Below the pieces are notes generated by a model, which ran no database searches, was not told the origin of the DNA, and saw nothing but the letters and a program-made list of their open reading frames with translations. A stretch of DNA of 64,000 bases from assembly GCA_965659665.1 (NCBI GenBank), contig CBFHWU010000009.1:1-64000 (forward strand). The letters run 5' to 3'. Numbering within the stretch: position 1 is the first letter of the stretch; every line of letters begins with the position of its first letter. Positions 8,916 to 17,138 of the stretch are shown piece by piece. A program made the translations under genes and the position numbers. The stretch comes from CBFHWU01 sp965659665 (GTDB taxonomy: Bacteria; Bacteroidota; Bacteroidia; Flavobacteriales; Flavobacteriaceae).

Positions 8916-11636
8916 GCTTGAGTTTTTGTTAAGCGCCACTTCCTCAGGGGTACCATAGGCCAATAACTGGCCCCCGTTTATTCCTCCTTCAGGACCTAAA
9001 TCGATGACGTAATCAGCTTGTTCGATGAGTGAGATGTTGTGTTCTATCACAAATATAGAGTGCCCTTTTTCGATGAGAGCTTGAAAAGCACCAACAAGTT
9101 TTTTTACATCATGAAAATGCAGCCCTGTTGTAGGTTCATCAAAAATGAAAAGTGATTTTTCTTTTTGAGCTCCTTTCAACAAAAAACTGGCTAATTTGAT
9201 TCGTTGAGCTTCTCCTCCCGAAAGCGTTGAAGAGGACTGACCAAGAGCAACATATCCCATCCCAACATCTTGCAAGGGTTGTAATCGAGTTGTTATTTTT
9301 TTTTGGTGATATTGATCAAAAAATGAAATAGCTTCATCAATACTCATCGACAAAACATCGAATATATTTTTATTGTGGAAGGTTACTTCTAAAATCTCTT
9401 TTTTAAATCTTTTTTTATGACATTGCTCACAACTTAAATGAACATCAGCCATAAATTGCATTTCAATTTTTACTGTTCCTTCCCCTTTACACACCTCGCA
9501 TCTTCCTCCATCTACATTGAAAGAAAAATGTTTAGCTTGGTATCCTCTCAATTTAGATATTTTTTGATGAGCAAATAATTTTCTAATTTCATCATAAGCT
9601 TTGACATACGTAACAGGATTTGATCGGGAGGAAACTCCAATGGGATTTTGGCTGACAAACTCAACAGAATCAAATGCCCTTAAATCACCTTTTAGGTCAC
9701 TAAATTGACCTGATTTTTCACCATAAACTTTCTTTTCGCGTTGTAGTGCGGGATATATTATTTTTTTTAATAGCGTGCTTTTTCCACTTCCTGAAACTCC
9801 AGTTATGACCGTTAGCATATTGAGGGGAAACATAACATTGATGTTCTTTAGGTTGTGTTCTCGTGCTCCAATTAATTCCAATTTATTGGTTACTTTCCGT
9901 CTTTTTTGAGGAATTTCAATACGAACTCTATTAGATATATAATTCCCCGTTAAGGAATCAGACCTTACAAGCTGATTAAAAGTTCCTTGAAATACTACTT
10001 CTCCACCAAAAACTCCCGCTTCAGGACCGATATCTATCACTTGATCAGCTGCTCGAATGATATCCTCATCATGTTCAACGACGATAACAGAATTTCCTAG
10101 GTTTTGGAGAGATTTTAATACTTTGATGAGTTTTTGGGTGTCGCGTGGATGTAACCCAATGCTCGGTTCATCTAATATGTACAGAGATCCCACTAAACTA
10201 CTTCCCAAAGAGGTGGCTAAATTGATTCGTTGAGATTCCCCTCCAGATAAGGTATTTGATTTTCGATTAATCGTTAAGTATGAAAGTCCAACATCACATA
10301 AAAATTCAATTCGATTTTTAATTTCTGTCAATAAGCGGTGACCAATTTTATAATCATGATTTGATAAAGACAGTTGGTCAAAAAATAATTTTAAATCTGA
10401 AATAGGCATTGCAGCCAATTCACTTATGGTTTTAGTACCAATCTGCACATAATTTGCTTCAGATCTTAAACGCATTCCCTTACATCTTGAACAGGTTGTA
10501 CGTCCTCTATATCGAGATAACATGACCCTATTTTGAATTTTATAATTCTTGGCTTCAAGTTTTTCGAAAAAATAATTAAGCCCTTTAAAATATCTATTTC
10601 CTTTCCATATCAGGTCTTTTTGCGCAATCGAAAGTTTAAAATAAGGTTTGTGTATAGGAAAATCAAAATGATGGCATGATTTTACAAGATCTTTTTTGTA
10701 TTTACTCACACGATCTCCTTTCCATGGTGCTATGGCCCCTTCAAAAACAGACAATTCTGTATTAGGAATCACCAATTCAGGATCAATGCCTATGGTATCT
10801 CCGTATCCTTCACAGCTAGGACAAGCTCCTAATGGATTATTGAAACTAAACAAATGCTCGTTTGGTTCGGTGAACAGTAACCCATCTCGTTCAAATTTAT
10901 TATTAAATGAGATACGTTTTTCAGATTCCAGGAGCTGTATGGTCAAATAACCATCTCCTTCAAAAAAAGCAGTTTCCACTGAGTCGGATAATCGATTATA
11001 AAAATCATCACCTTCATTAACCACCACACGATCAACGACTAACTCAAATGGTTCATTCGGTGCTGATTTTAGGGTTGATATTCGAACAGTTTTGTGTTGT
11101 GTTTGGATACGTGCGAAACCTTGCTGTTCCAACATTTTTAATACTTTATCGGCATCCCGATCTTTTGAAATGCGGATAGGGGCTAGAATTAAACATTTTG
11201 ATTTTAGTGGAATGGTTTTTATAAAATCAATAACCGAACTTACAGAGTCTTTGGTGACCAACTCACCAGAAATAGGGGAATAGGTCTTACCTATTCGTGC
11301 AAATAATAATTTTAGATAATCATATATTTCGGTTGAAGTTCCAACGGTTGAACGTGGATTGTTAGTATTGACCTTTTGTTCGATAGCTATTGCAGGAGCT
11401 ATGCCGTGGATATGGTCTACGAGAGGTTTATCTAATTTTCCTAAAAATTGACGAGCATAAGAAGATAAACTTTCCACGTAACGTCGTTGACCCTCAGCAT
11501 ATAAGGTATCGAAAGCAAGAGAAGACTTTCCCGACCCTGAAAGACCAGTGACTACAACAAGTTTGCGTCGAGGAATATCAATATCTATGTTTTTCAGATT
11601 ATGCATTTTGGCTCCTTTAATCTGAATATCATTCAT
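8877..11636 (-). CDS. uvrA: Excinuclease ABC subunit UvrA
   Basis: UvrA is the damage-recognition ATPase of nucleotide excision repair and loads UvrB at lesions. This 919-residue protein has two ABC ATPase modules: Walker A GLSGSGKSS near residue 31 and GVSGSGKST in the second half, with signatures LSGGESQRI and LSGGEAQRI. Cysteine pairs of its zinc modules are visible (CPSCEGYG with CSRCKG, and CEVCKGEG with CEQCHKKRF). A UvrB-binding region is present between residues of about 125 and 250, which separates it from the shorter UvrA2 paralogues. It is transcribed alone and convergent with the flippase. Confidence 0.97.
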   Translation of the reverse strand: MNDIQIKGAKMHNLKNIDIDIPRRKLVVVTGLSGSGKSSLAFDTLYAEGQRRYVESLSSYARQFLGKLDKPLVDHIHGIAPAIAIEQKVNTNNPRSTVGTSTEIYDYLKLLFARIGKTYSPISGELVTKDSVSSVIDFIKTIPLKSKCLILAPIRISKDRDADKVLKMLEQQGFARIQTQHKTVRISTLKSAPNEPFELVVDRVVVNEGDDFYNRLSDSVETAFFEGDGYLTIQLLESEKRISFNNKFERDGLLFTEPNEHLFSFNNPLGACPSCEGYGDTIGIDPELVIPNTELSVFEGAIAPWKGDRVSKYKKDLVKSCHHFDFPIHKPYFKLSIAQKDLIWKGNRYFKGLNYFFEKLEAKNYKIQNRVMLSRYRGRTTCSRCKGMRLRSEANYVQIGTKTISELAAMPISDLKLFFDQLSLSNHDYKIGHRLLTEIKNRIEFLCDVGLSYLTINRKSNTLSGGESQRINLATSLGSSLVGSLYILDEPSIGLHPRDTQKLIKVLKSLQNLGNSVIVVEHDEDIIRAADQVIDIGPEAGVFGGEVVFQGTFNQLVRSDSLTGNYISNRVRIEIPQKRRKVTNKLELIGAREHNLKNINVMFPLNMLTVITGVSGSGKSTLLKKIIYPALQREKKVYGEKSGQFSDLKGDLRAFDSVEFVSQNPIGVSSRSNPVTYVKAYDEIRKLFAHQKISKLRGYQAKHFSFNVDGGRCEVCKGEGTVKIEMQFMADVHLSCEQCHKKRFKKEILEVTFHNKNIFDVLSMSIDEAISFFDQYHQKKITTRLQPLQDVGMGYVALGQSSSTLSGGEAQRIKLASFLLKGAQKEKSLFIFDEPTTGLHFHDVKKLVGAFQALIEKGHSIFVIEHNISLIEQADYVIDLGPEGGINGGQLLAYGTPEEVALNKNSSLHPFLFKKEFMK

Positions 11637-11830
11637 GGACTGAAATTTTAAGTTCTAAAAACATTAGCTATAAATATAATTATTTACTTTCTATTTAAAT
11701 TTAAAGTTTTGATTTTTTATTAATGGTAAAAAAATAATATATTAGCTGAAATTTATTCCTCGCCTATACACACCTTTACGCTTTTTATTTTAATGAATTA
11801 AATATTTTAACATTGTAATCTACATTTACT

Positions 11831-12412
11831 ATGAAAAGCTCACCAGATTCCATACTTATTGAAAAATATATTTTAGGCGACAATTATTCCTTTGAAATCC
11901 TCTTAAACCGTTATCGAAATCGTGTTTATAGCTTTATATTTTCTAAAGTTTTTGACCGTGATATTACGGAAGATATTTTTCAAGATACTTTTATCAAAGT
12001 TGTTAAAACGCTCAAACAAGGAAATTATAAAGAAGAGGGACGTTTTCTGTCATGGGTGATGCGGATTTCACACAACTTGATTGTAGATCATTTTAGAAAA
12101 CAAAAACGCATTCCTATTTACGAATCATCTAATGAGGACATCGATGTGTTTGATAAAATTTCTGACCCTTCAAAAAATATCGAAAATTTATTGGTTGAAA
12201 ATCAAATTCAATCTGATTTATCTTTATTAATCGAGGAATTACCTCATAATCAACTTGAGGTTTTACGAATGAGAGTGTATCAAGATATGAGTTTTAAGGA
12301 AATTGCTGATCGTACAGGGGTTAGCATTAACACGGCCTTAGGACGTATGCGATATGCACTTATTAACTTACGTAGGCTTATTGAAGATCGTGACTTGATA
12401 TTTACACAATAA
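11831..12412 (+). CDS. ECF-type RNA polymerase sigma-70 factor
   Basis: This 193-residue sigma factor has region 2 at about residues 20-95, including the core-binding and -10-binding part (DITEDIFQDTFIKVVKTL, then SWVMRISHNLIVDHFRKQKR). Region 4 is an HTH at about 140-185 (MSFKEIADRTGVSINTALGRMR). No regions 1.1 or 3 are present, as in extracytoplasmic-function factors. No obvious membrane anti-sigma gene follows; instead a 48-codon open frame begins 36 bases downstream. The 190 bases upstream (11641-11830) hold no gene. The regulon is unknown. Confidence 0.93.
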   Translation: MKSSPDSILIEKYILGDNYSFEILLNRYRNRVYSFIFSKVFDRDITEDIFQDTFIKVVKTLKQGNYKEEGRFLSWVMRISHNLIVDHFRKQKRIPIYESSNEDIDVFDKISDPSKNIENLLVENQIQSDLSLLIEELPHNQLEVLRMRVYQDMSFKEIADRTGVSINTALGRMRYALINLRRLIEDRDLIFTQ

Positions 12413-12448
12413 AACAATTTTATTTTCGTTTTTCTATAAAAGTATTTT

Positions 12449-12595
12449 ATGGATAAACTGTACCTAAACCCTTTTCATAACGAAAGTATTTTAGAACCAA
12501 AAAAGGAAACGTTAAATTATATTTTATCGTTTTCTTCGGCCTATGTTCCTTTACCTACCCGTTCAGGAAAATATTTCGATGGTTGTCTAAACTGA
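12449..12595 (+). CDS. Small protein (48 aa) downstream of the sigma factor gene
   Basis: An ATG-to-TGA frame encodes 48 residues starting MDKLYLNPFHNESIL and ending KYFDGCLN. It begins 36 bases after the sigma factor stop and ends two bases before the convergent nth gene, filling the gap almost exactly. The composition is soluble with no membrane segment. The placement directly after an ECF sigma gene suggests a co-transcribed partner or regulator, but there is no direct evidence, and I do not recognise a domain. Confidence 0.5.
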   Translation: MDKLYLNPFHNESILEPKKETLNYILSFSSAYVPLPTRSGKYFDGCLN

Positions 12596-12597
12596 AG

Positions 12598-13236
12598 TTA
12601 TTTTTTGATGATACTTTTTCGTCCGACAGTTTTGGTGATGATGTCATGATCGATATTCCAACCTCTGGCGGGTGAATATTCTCTTCCATACCATATAATT
12701 TGAAGATGAAGATCGTTCCATTTTTCTTTAGGAAATAATCTTTTGGCATCTTTTTCTGTTTGCGTTACATTTTTACCATTGGTAAGTCCCCAACGGTACA
12801 TCAGCCGATGAATGTGGGTATCTACAGGAAAAGCAGGAACTCCAAAGGCTTGAGCCATTACTACGCTTGCAGTTTTATGCCCAACGGAAGGTAAAGACTC
12901 TAAAGCTTCAAAGTCAGCAGGTACCTCTCCTTGGTACTGTTCAATTAATATTTTTGATAATCCATAGATTCCTTTTGATTTCATTGGAGATAATCCGACA
13001 GGTTTAATAATTTCTCGTATTTCTTCCACAGATAATTTTATCATATGGTATGGGTTATCAGCTTTAGCAAATAACAAAGGAGTAATTTTATTGACCCTAA
13101 CGTCCGTACTTTGAGCAGATAACAATACAGCAATAAGCAGAGTATATGGGTCTTTATGATCTAAAGGAATGGGTATTTTGGGATAAAGATCTTCAAGAGT
13201 GTCCATTACAAATTTAACCTTTTGTGCTTTATTCAT
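12598..13236 (-). CDS. nth: Endonuclease III-type DNA glycosylase/AP lyase, lacking the [4Fe-4S] cysteines
   Basis: Endonuclease III removes oxidised pyrimidines from DNA in base excision repair and cleaves the abasic site. The 212-residue protein has the helix-hairpin-helix SLPSVGHKTA with the Schiff-base lysine at 121 and the catalytic aspartate at 139 (PVDTH), so the active site looks intact. E. coli Nth ends with a CX6CX2CX5C loop that holds an iron-sulfur cluster. Here the same region (from GREYSPARGWN to the C terminus) contains no cysteine at all. Loss of the cluster has precedents in the family. The gene is transcribed alone, convergent with the small protein. Confidence 0.93.
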   Translation of the reverse strand: MNKAQKVKFVMDTLEDLYPKIPIPLDHKDPYTLLIAVLLSAQSTDVRVNKITPLLFAKADNPYHMIKLSVEEIREIIKPVGLSPMKSKGIYGLSKILIEQYQGEVPADFEALESLPSVGHKTASVVMAQAFGVPAFPVDTHIHRLMYRWGLTNGKNVTQTEKDAKRLFPKEKWNDLHLQIIWYGREYSPARGWNIDHDIITKTVGRKSIIKK

Positions 13237-13278
13237 TATTCGTATTTTTAGAAAATAAATTTATAAAAAATTGTTGTT

Positions 13279-13737
13279 ATGCTTTTACAAGTTGGAGACA
13301 AAGCTCCTCATTTTAAAGTTCATGATCATCATGGCAATCTAATTTCTAATTCAAGTTACATTGGAAAAAAATGGATCGTTTTTTTCTATCCAAAAGCTAA
13401 TACCCCTGGATGTACTGCTGAGGCTTGTAATTTAAGAGATCATTATGCTGAACTTCAGGCCTTAGGATACCATATTATAGGAGTAAGTGCAGACTCCATC
13501 AAAAAACAAGCTAATTTTGCTCATAAATATGCTTTTCCTTTTCCTTTGCTTGCTGACGAAAACAAACAACTCATCAAGAGTTTCGGAGTTTGGGGTCCGA
13601 AAAAATTTCAAGGTAGAGAATACGAAGGCATCCTAAGAACAACTTTTGTTATTAATGAAGAAGGAATTATCACACGAGTAATTGAGAAAGTAAAAACCAA
13701 AGATCATGCAGCTCAAATCTTAGAAAAAAACTCCTAG
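13279..13737 (+). CDS. bcp: Thioredoxin-dependent peroxiredoxin, BCP/PrxQ family
   Basis: Bcp reduces hydrogen peroxide and organic peroxides using thioredoxin. The 152-residue, cytoplasmic protein has the motif NTPGCTAEACNLRD, with peroxidatic Cys45 and a nearby Cys50 that matches the resolving position of atypical two-Cys PrxQ enzymes. Length and the thioredoxin fold pattern (strand KWIVFFYPKA before the active site) are standard. The ATG at 13279 lies 42 bases from the divergent nth start, so the two genes share a short regulatory gap. Confidence 0.95.
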   Translation: MLLQVGDKAPHFKVHDHHGNLISNSSYIGKKWIVFFYPKANTPGCTAEACNLRDHYAELQALGYHIIGVSADSIKKQANFAHKYAFPFPLLADENKQLIKSFGVWGPKKFQGREYEGILRTTFVINEEGIITRVIEKVKTKDHAAQILEKNS

Positions 13738-13738
13738 G

Positions 13739-15172
13739 TTAATTTTTCCAACCGAATAGGCCTTTTTTCTTGATGAGTTGAGATATACCTTTGGGAAGCA
13801 TGTGTTCCCAACCATGTTGTTGTGAAATAATTTTTTGAAGGACATCTCTAGAAAATATTTTCATATCATCGATATTGTAGTCAATGATATCGACGACCTT
13901 ATCATTGTATTTAAAGAATTTGTACAATTCTTTCATACGAGGATGAACAATCAGGTTGTTGCTATCACTTATTGTTTCTGTTTCAGGATCAATCATGGGA
14001 TATAAGTAAATCTTCAAGTTTTTGAAAAATAATTTACCGAAAGCTTCTAATATACCTCCACTGAGGTGACGATAATATTTTTCATCAAATATTTCAATCA
14101 TATTATTAACTCCCATAGTAAGTCTTATTTTTTTTGAGGTATAATTAGAGAAATATTCAACTAAACGATAATATTCTTTGAAATTTGAAATCATGACTGT
14201 GTGACCTAAAGAACATAACAATCGAGCACGATCCATAAAATCTTGCTCGTCAATGACTCCCGTAGACATAAGATTTGAGAGCGTAATTTCAAAAATCACC
14301 ATGGGATCTTCCAAGTCGGTATCAGGTTCTTTAGAAAAAATATCCATTGATTTGGAATACATGTCTTGATTAACCTTAGTAACAGGACGAAAACTACCAC
14401 GCATAGCCAATATATTTTTTTTGTAAAGTACTCTTGCGGGCAACACGTTATTTCCATCAGGACCAAACATTACAGCCTCTGTCATACCATTTTTAACCAA
14501 TTCTAAACTCATGAGTCGATTATCAATCCCTTCAAATAATGGCCCTGAAAAGTTAATGGTATCAATTTCGATAGCTTCTTTATCGATGTGGTCATATAAG
14601 TATCGGAGTAATTTTCGAGGACGATCATGTTGATAAAATGCACCATAGATTAAATTAACCCCCATATAACCCAAGGACTCTTGTTGTGATCGGGCAACTA
14701 TTTCGTGAAAACGAACATGAATACTAATCATAGAGTAAGGTTCATCTGGAGCAGTCTGAAACTTTATTCCCATCCACCCATGACCTTTGTATTTTTTGGC
14801 AAAATCAATGGTTGTGACCGTATTAGCAAAAGTAAAAAACATAGATTTTTGCTTTACATTATCATCAATTCGATTTTCTAAATGACTCGTTTCCAAGTTT
14901 AACATTCTTATTAATCGAGATTCTGTAACATATCGACCATCGTTTTCTCTACCATAAATTGCATCACTAAAATTTTTATCGTAAGCACTCATGGTTTTAG
15001 CGATAGTTCCAGAAGCTCCACCACATCTAAAAAAATGACGAGCCACCTCTTGGCCCGCACCGATTTCGGCAAAGGTTCCGTAAATGTTTGAGTTTAAATT
15101 AATACGAAGAGCTTTTGCTTCTAAAGAAGGCGTATTTTCAAAAGGTTTATCACCTATTAATGTAATGGACAT
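13739..15172 (-). CDS. Conserved protein of Bacteroidota, unknown function (TonB/nicotinate-type labels in databases are unsupported)
   Basis: The 477-residue product is cytoplasmic-looking: no signal peptide, no membrane segment, and few cysteines. It starts MSITLIGDKPF and holds conserved-looking segments such as GAGQEVARHFFRCGGASG at 40-57 and TMGVNNMIEIFDEKYY near 375. I do not recognise a catalytic motif. Homologues of this length are common in Bacteroidota and are sometimes labelled nicotinate-nucleotide adenylyltransferase, but the HxGH motif of that enzyme is not visible, so the label should not be trusted. The gene is convergent with bcp, with one base between them. Confidence 0.8.
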   Translation of the reverse strand: MSITLIGDKPFENTPSLEAKALRINLNSNIYGTFAEIGAGQEVARHFFRCGGASGTIAKTMSAYDKNFSDAIYGRENDGRYVTESRLIRMLNLETSHLENRIDDNVKQKSMFFTFANTVTTIDFAKKYKGHGWMGIKFQTAPDEPYSMISIHVRFHEIVARSQQESLGYMGVNLIYGAFYQHDRPRKLLRYLYDHIDKEAIEIDTINFSGPLFEGIDNRLMSLELVKNGMTEAVMFGPDGNNVLPARVLYKKNILAMRGSFRPVTKVNQDMYSKSMDIFSKEPDTDLEDPMVIFEITLSNLMSTGVIDEQDFMDRARLLCSLGHTVMISNFKEYYRLVEYFSNYTSKKIRLTMGVNNMIEIFDEKYYRHLSGGILEAFGKLFFKNLKIYLYPMIDPETETISDSNNLIVHPRMKELYKFFKYNDKVVDIIDYNIDDMKIFSRDVLQKIISQQHGWEHMLPKGISQLIKKKGLFGWKN

Positions 15173-15228
15173 AAGAAGGATTTTGACAAAATTAAAAAAA
15201 CAATGTGGGAATATGACTGCTTTATAAT

Positions 15229-15236
15229 TAAATTTG
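15229..15236 (+). promoter_or_regulatory. Possible -7 promoter box TAAATTTG
   Basis: TAAATTTG fits TAnnTTTG and lies inside the extended reading frame of the metallo-hydrolase gene. If it is used, transcription starts near 15242 and the upstream ATG at 15203 cannot be the start. No -33 TTG was seen. Confidence 0.3.
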
Positions 15237-15253
15237 TTGAGAAATTATTTTAT

Positions 15254-16021
15254 TTGAAAATTACTTTTTTAGGTACTGGTACATCTCAAGGAATTCCCGT
15301 CATTGGAAGTACCCATCCAGTGTGTCATAGCAACAACCCAAAAGACAGGCGGCTCAGGGTTTCTGTCTTACTTGAATGGGATGATGTTCACTATGTTATA
15401 GATTGCGGTCCTGATTTTCGTCAGCAAATGTTACGTGCCAATTGCCAACAATTGGATGGAATTTTATTTACGCATGAACATGCTGACCATACGGCTGGTT
15501 TAGATGATATTAGACCTTATTTTTTTCGTCAAGGAGATATTCCTATTTACGCTCATCGAAGAGTTATAGCTAATCTTAAAAGACGTTTTGATTATATTTT
15601 TAGAACTGAAAATCGTTACCCAGGGGCTCCAGCAGTTCAAATTAAAGAAATTAAAGAAAACTCCTCTTTTTATTTATCTAATAAACAAGTAATTCCCATT
15701 TCAGGTTGGCATAATACCTTACAAGTTTTCGGATTCAGGGTGGATAATTTTGCTTACTTAACCGACATGAAAAAAATTGATGATAAAAATGTTGAAAAGC
15801 TTCAACATTTAGAGGTGTTGGTCATTAATGCTATACGCTATGAACCTCATCACTCTCATTTTAATATTGATGAGGCCTTGGAAATGGTTAATCGACTGAA
15901 CCCCAAATCAACTTACATCACTCATATTAGTCACCACTTAGGTTTCCACGATGAGGTTCAGCAAAAACTACCTAAAAATATATTTTTATCTTACGACTGT
16001 TTAACCCTTCAACTCCCTTAA
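15254..16021 (+). CDS. Metallo-beta-lactamase-fold hydrolase (PhnP-like)
   Basis: A 255-residue cytoplasmic enzyme of the metallo-beta-lactamase superfamily. The metal-binding motif is FTHEHADHTAGLDD (HxHxDH), followed by further His ligands in HITHISHHLGFHDE near the C terminus. The order of motifs and size resemble PhnP-type cyclic phosphodiesterases, but the substrate is unknown. The open frame extends to an ATG at 15203, but relatives usually begin at the KITFLGTGTSQG strand, so the TTG at 15254 is preferred, with a promoter-like box inside the extension. It is followed by the 16023 gene with one base between. Confidence 0.85.
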   Translation: MKITFLGTGTSQGIPVIGSTHPVCHSNNPKDRRLRVSVLLEWDDVHYVIDCGPDFRQQMLRANCQQLDGILFTHEHADHTAGLDDIRPYFFRQGDIPIYAHRRVIANLKRRFDYIFRTENRYPGAPAVQIKEIKENSSFYLSNKQVIPISGWHNTLQVFGFRVDNFAYLTDMKKIDDKNVEKLQHLEVLVINAIRYEPHHSHFNIDEALEMVNRLNPKSTYITHISHHLGFHDEVQQKLPKNIFLSYDCLTLQLP

Positions 16022-16022
16022 T

Positions 16023-16490
16023 ATGAAAGTAAAAATATACCAATATCTTTTTTTCTTTACTGTACTCATTGCTCTTTATTTTGCAGTATCTTCTAAAAAT
16101 CAACGGAATTTTTTCTTAAAACAAAATCATCGAGTGGATGTATTAAAAGATTCTATTCAAACTTTACTGTTTCAAAATCAGGAAGCTGCTTATTTTTCTA
16201 TTCATGGCAATATTGACGCTCTGGCTTTATTTCCTGAAAAAACATCTGAGAGTTTAGAAGATCAAATCAAATTAGTGGCACTTAATTTAAATGATCCAGA
16301 TGGAGGAAACCCTCTTCTTTCTCATATTGGATCAGACTGTTATATCAATAAGGTTTCTTTAATAAATCATCAATGGGCTATTGCTGATTTCACTAATGGT
16401 ACCGCTTGGGGAGAGGTTTTATTAGCATACAAAATTACACAACAAGATGAAGTGGAATTGATTGTTCTAAATTATGTTTGGTACCCTTAA
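16023..16490 (+). CDS. Membrane-anchored hypothetical protein (hydrolase-associated, 155 aa)
   Basis: The product has one N-terminal membrane helix (residues 7-24, VIFFTVLIAL-type) that would act as an anchor, and then a soluble extracytoplasmic domain of about 130 residues. I do not recognise the domain. It begins two bases after the metallo-hydrolase stop and so probably belongs to that transcript. It is convergent with the alpha/beta hydrolase gene, five bases apart. Confidence 0.7.
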   Translation: MKVKIYQYLFFFTVLIALYFAVSSKNQRNFFLKQNHRVDVLKDSIQTLLFQNQEAAYFSIHGNIDALALFPEKTSESLEDQIKLVALNLNDPDGGNPLLSHIGSDCYINKVSLINHQWAIADFTNGTAWGEVLLAYKITQQDEVELIVLNYVWYP

Positions 16491-16495
16491 AAGAT

Positions 16496-17134
16496 TCAAC
16501 GATTATTTAGCCAACTTAAAAACGAATAGAAGTTTTCAGAAGTGACAGTATGACCAGCTTCAAAAGACTCAAATTGATAGTGAACTCCGATTTTGTCAAG
16601 TAGTTTTGTTGATTGTTTACCCCATTCAAAAGGAACGACCTGGTCTTGGGTTCCATGTGAAGCGTATATGTGCAGATTGTCATAACCTGAAGATTTTATA
16701 TCCATGATTTCAGAAAAAATATATCCGCTCAGAATGGTTGCACTTTTAAATAAGCCCGGATAGCTCAGAGCTAAGGCATAACTTAAAACACCTCCTTGAC
16801 TAAAGCCCAGTAAATGAATATTATTTGAGTCAAAACGGTAAGAAGTGTTAAGATTTTCAATTGCGTTTAATATTAAATCACGTGCTGATATCCCTTCTTT
16901 CGGATCTGACCATCTTCCTTGCTCAGCTTCAAAATTAATAGCATACCAAGCATATCCATAAGGCTGAAGGGAGATAGGGGCTTGAAAAGAAACAATAAGA
17001 AAATGATCGGGTAAGTAATTGGAAAATGAAAACAAATCCTCTTCATTACTCCCATATCCATGTAACAAAACAAGTAAGGGTGGGTTAGGGGTGTTTTTTT
17101 TTGGTGTTCTTACCTTGTGAATAAGTGTAGTCAA
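16496..17134 (-). CDS. Alpha/beta hydrolase, carboxylesterase/phospholipase family
   Basis: A 212-residue cytoplasmic esterase with the oxyanion-type motif LLHGYGSNEEDL near residue 22, nucleophile elbow GFSQGG (Ser about 110), an acidic residue in the DQVVPF segment and the catalytic His in EAGHTV near residue 194. It fits the small carboxylesterase/acyl-thioesterase family (YpfH-like). The substrate is not evident. The gene ends just beside the 16023 gene and starts 4 bases after the dihydroorotase-like gene stop, so these two minus-strand genes are probably co-transcribed. Confidence 0.9.
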   Translation of the reverse strand: MTTLIHKVRTPKKNTPNPPLLVLLHGYGSNEEDLFSFSNYLPDHFLIVSFQAPISLQPYGYAWYAINFEAEQGRWSDPKEGISARDLILNAIENLNTSYRFDSNNIHLLGFSQGGVLSYALALSYPGLFKSATILSGYIFSEIMDIKSSGYDNLHIYASHGTQDQVVPFEWGKQSTKLLDKIGVHYQFESFEAGHTVTSENFYSFLSWLNNR

Positions 17135-17138
17135 TACT

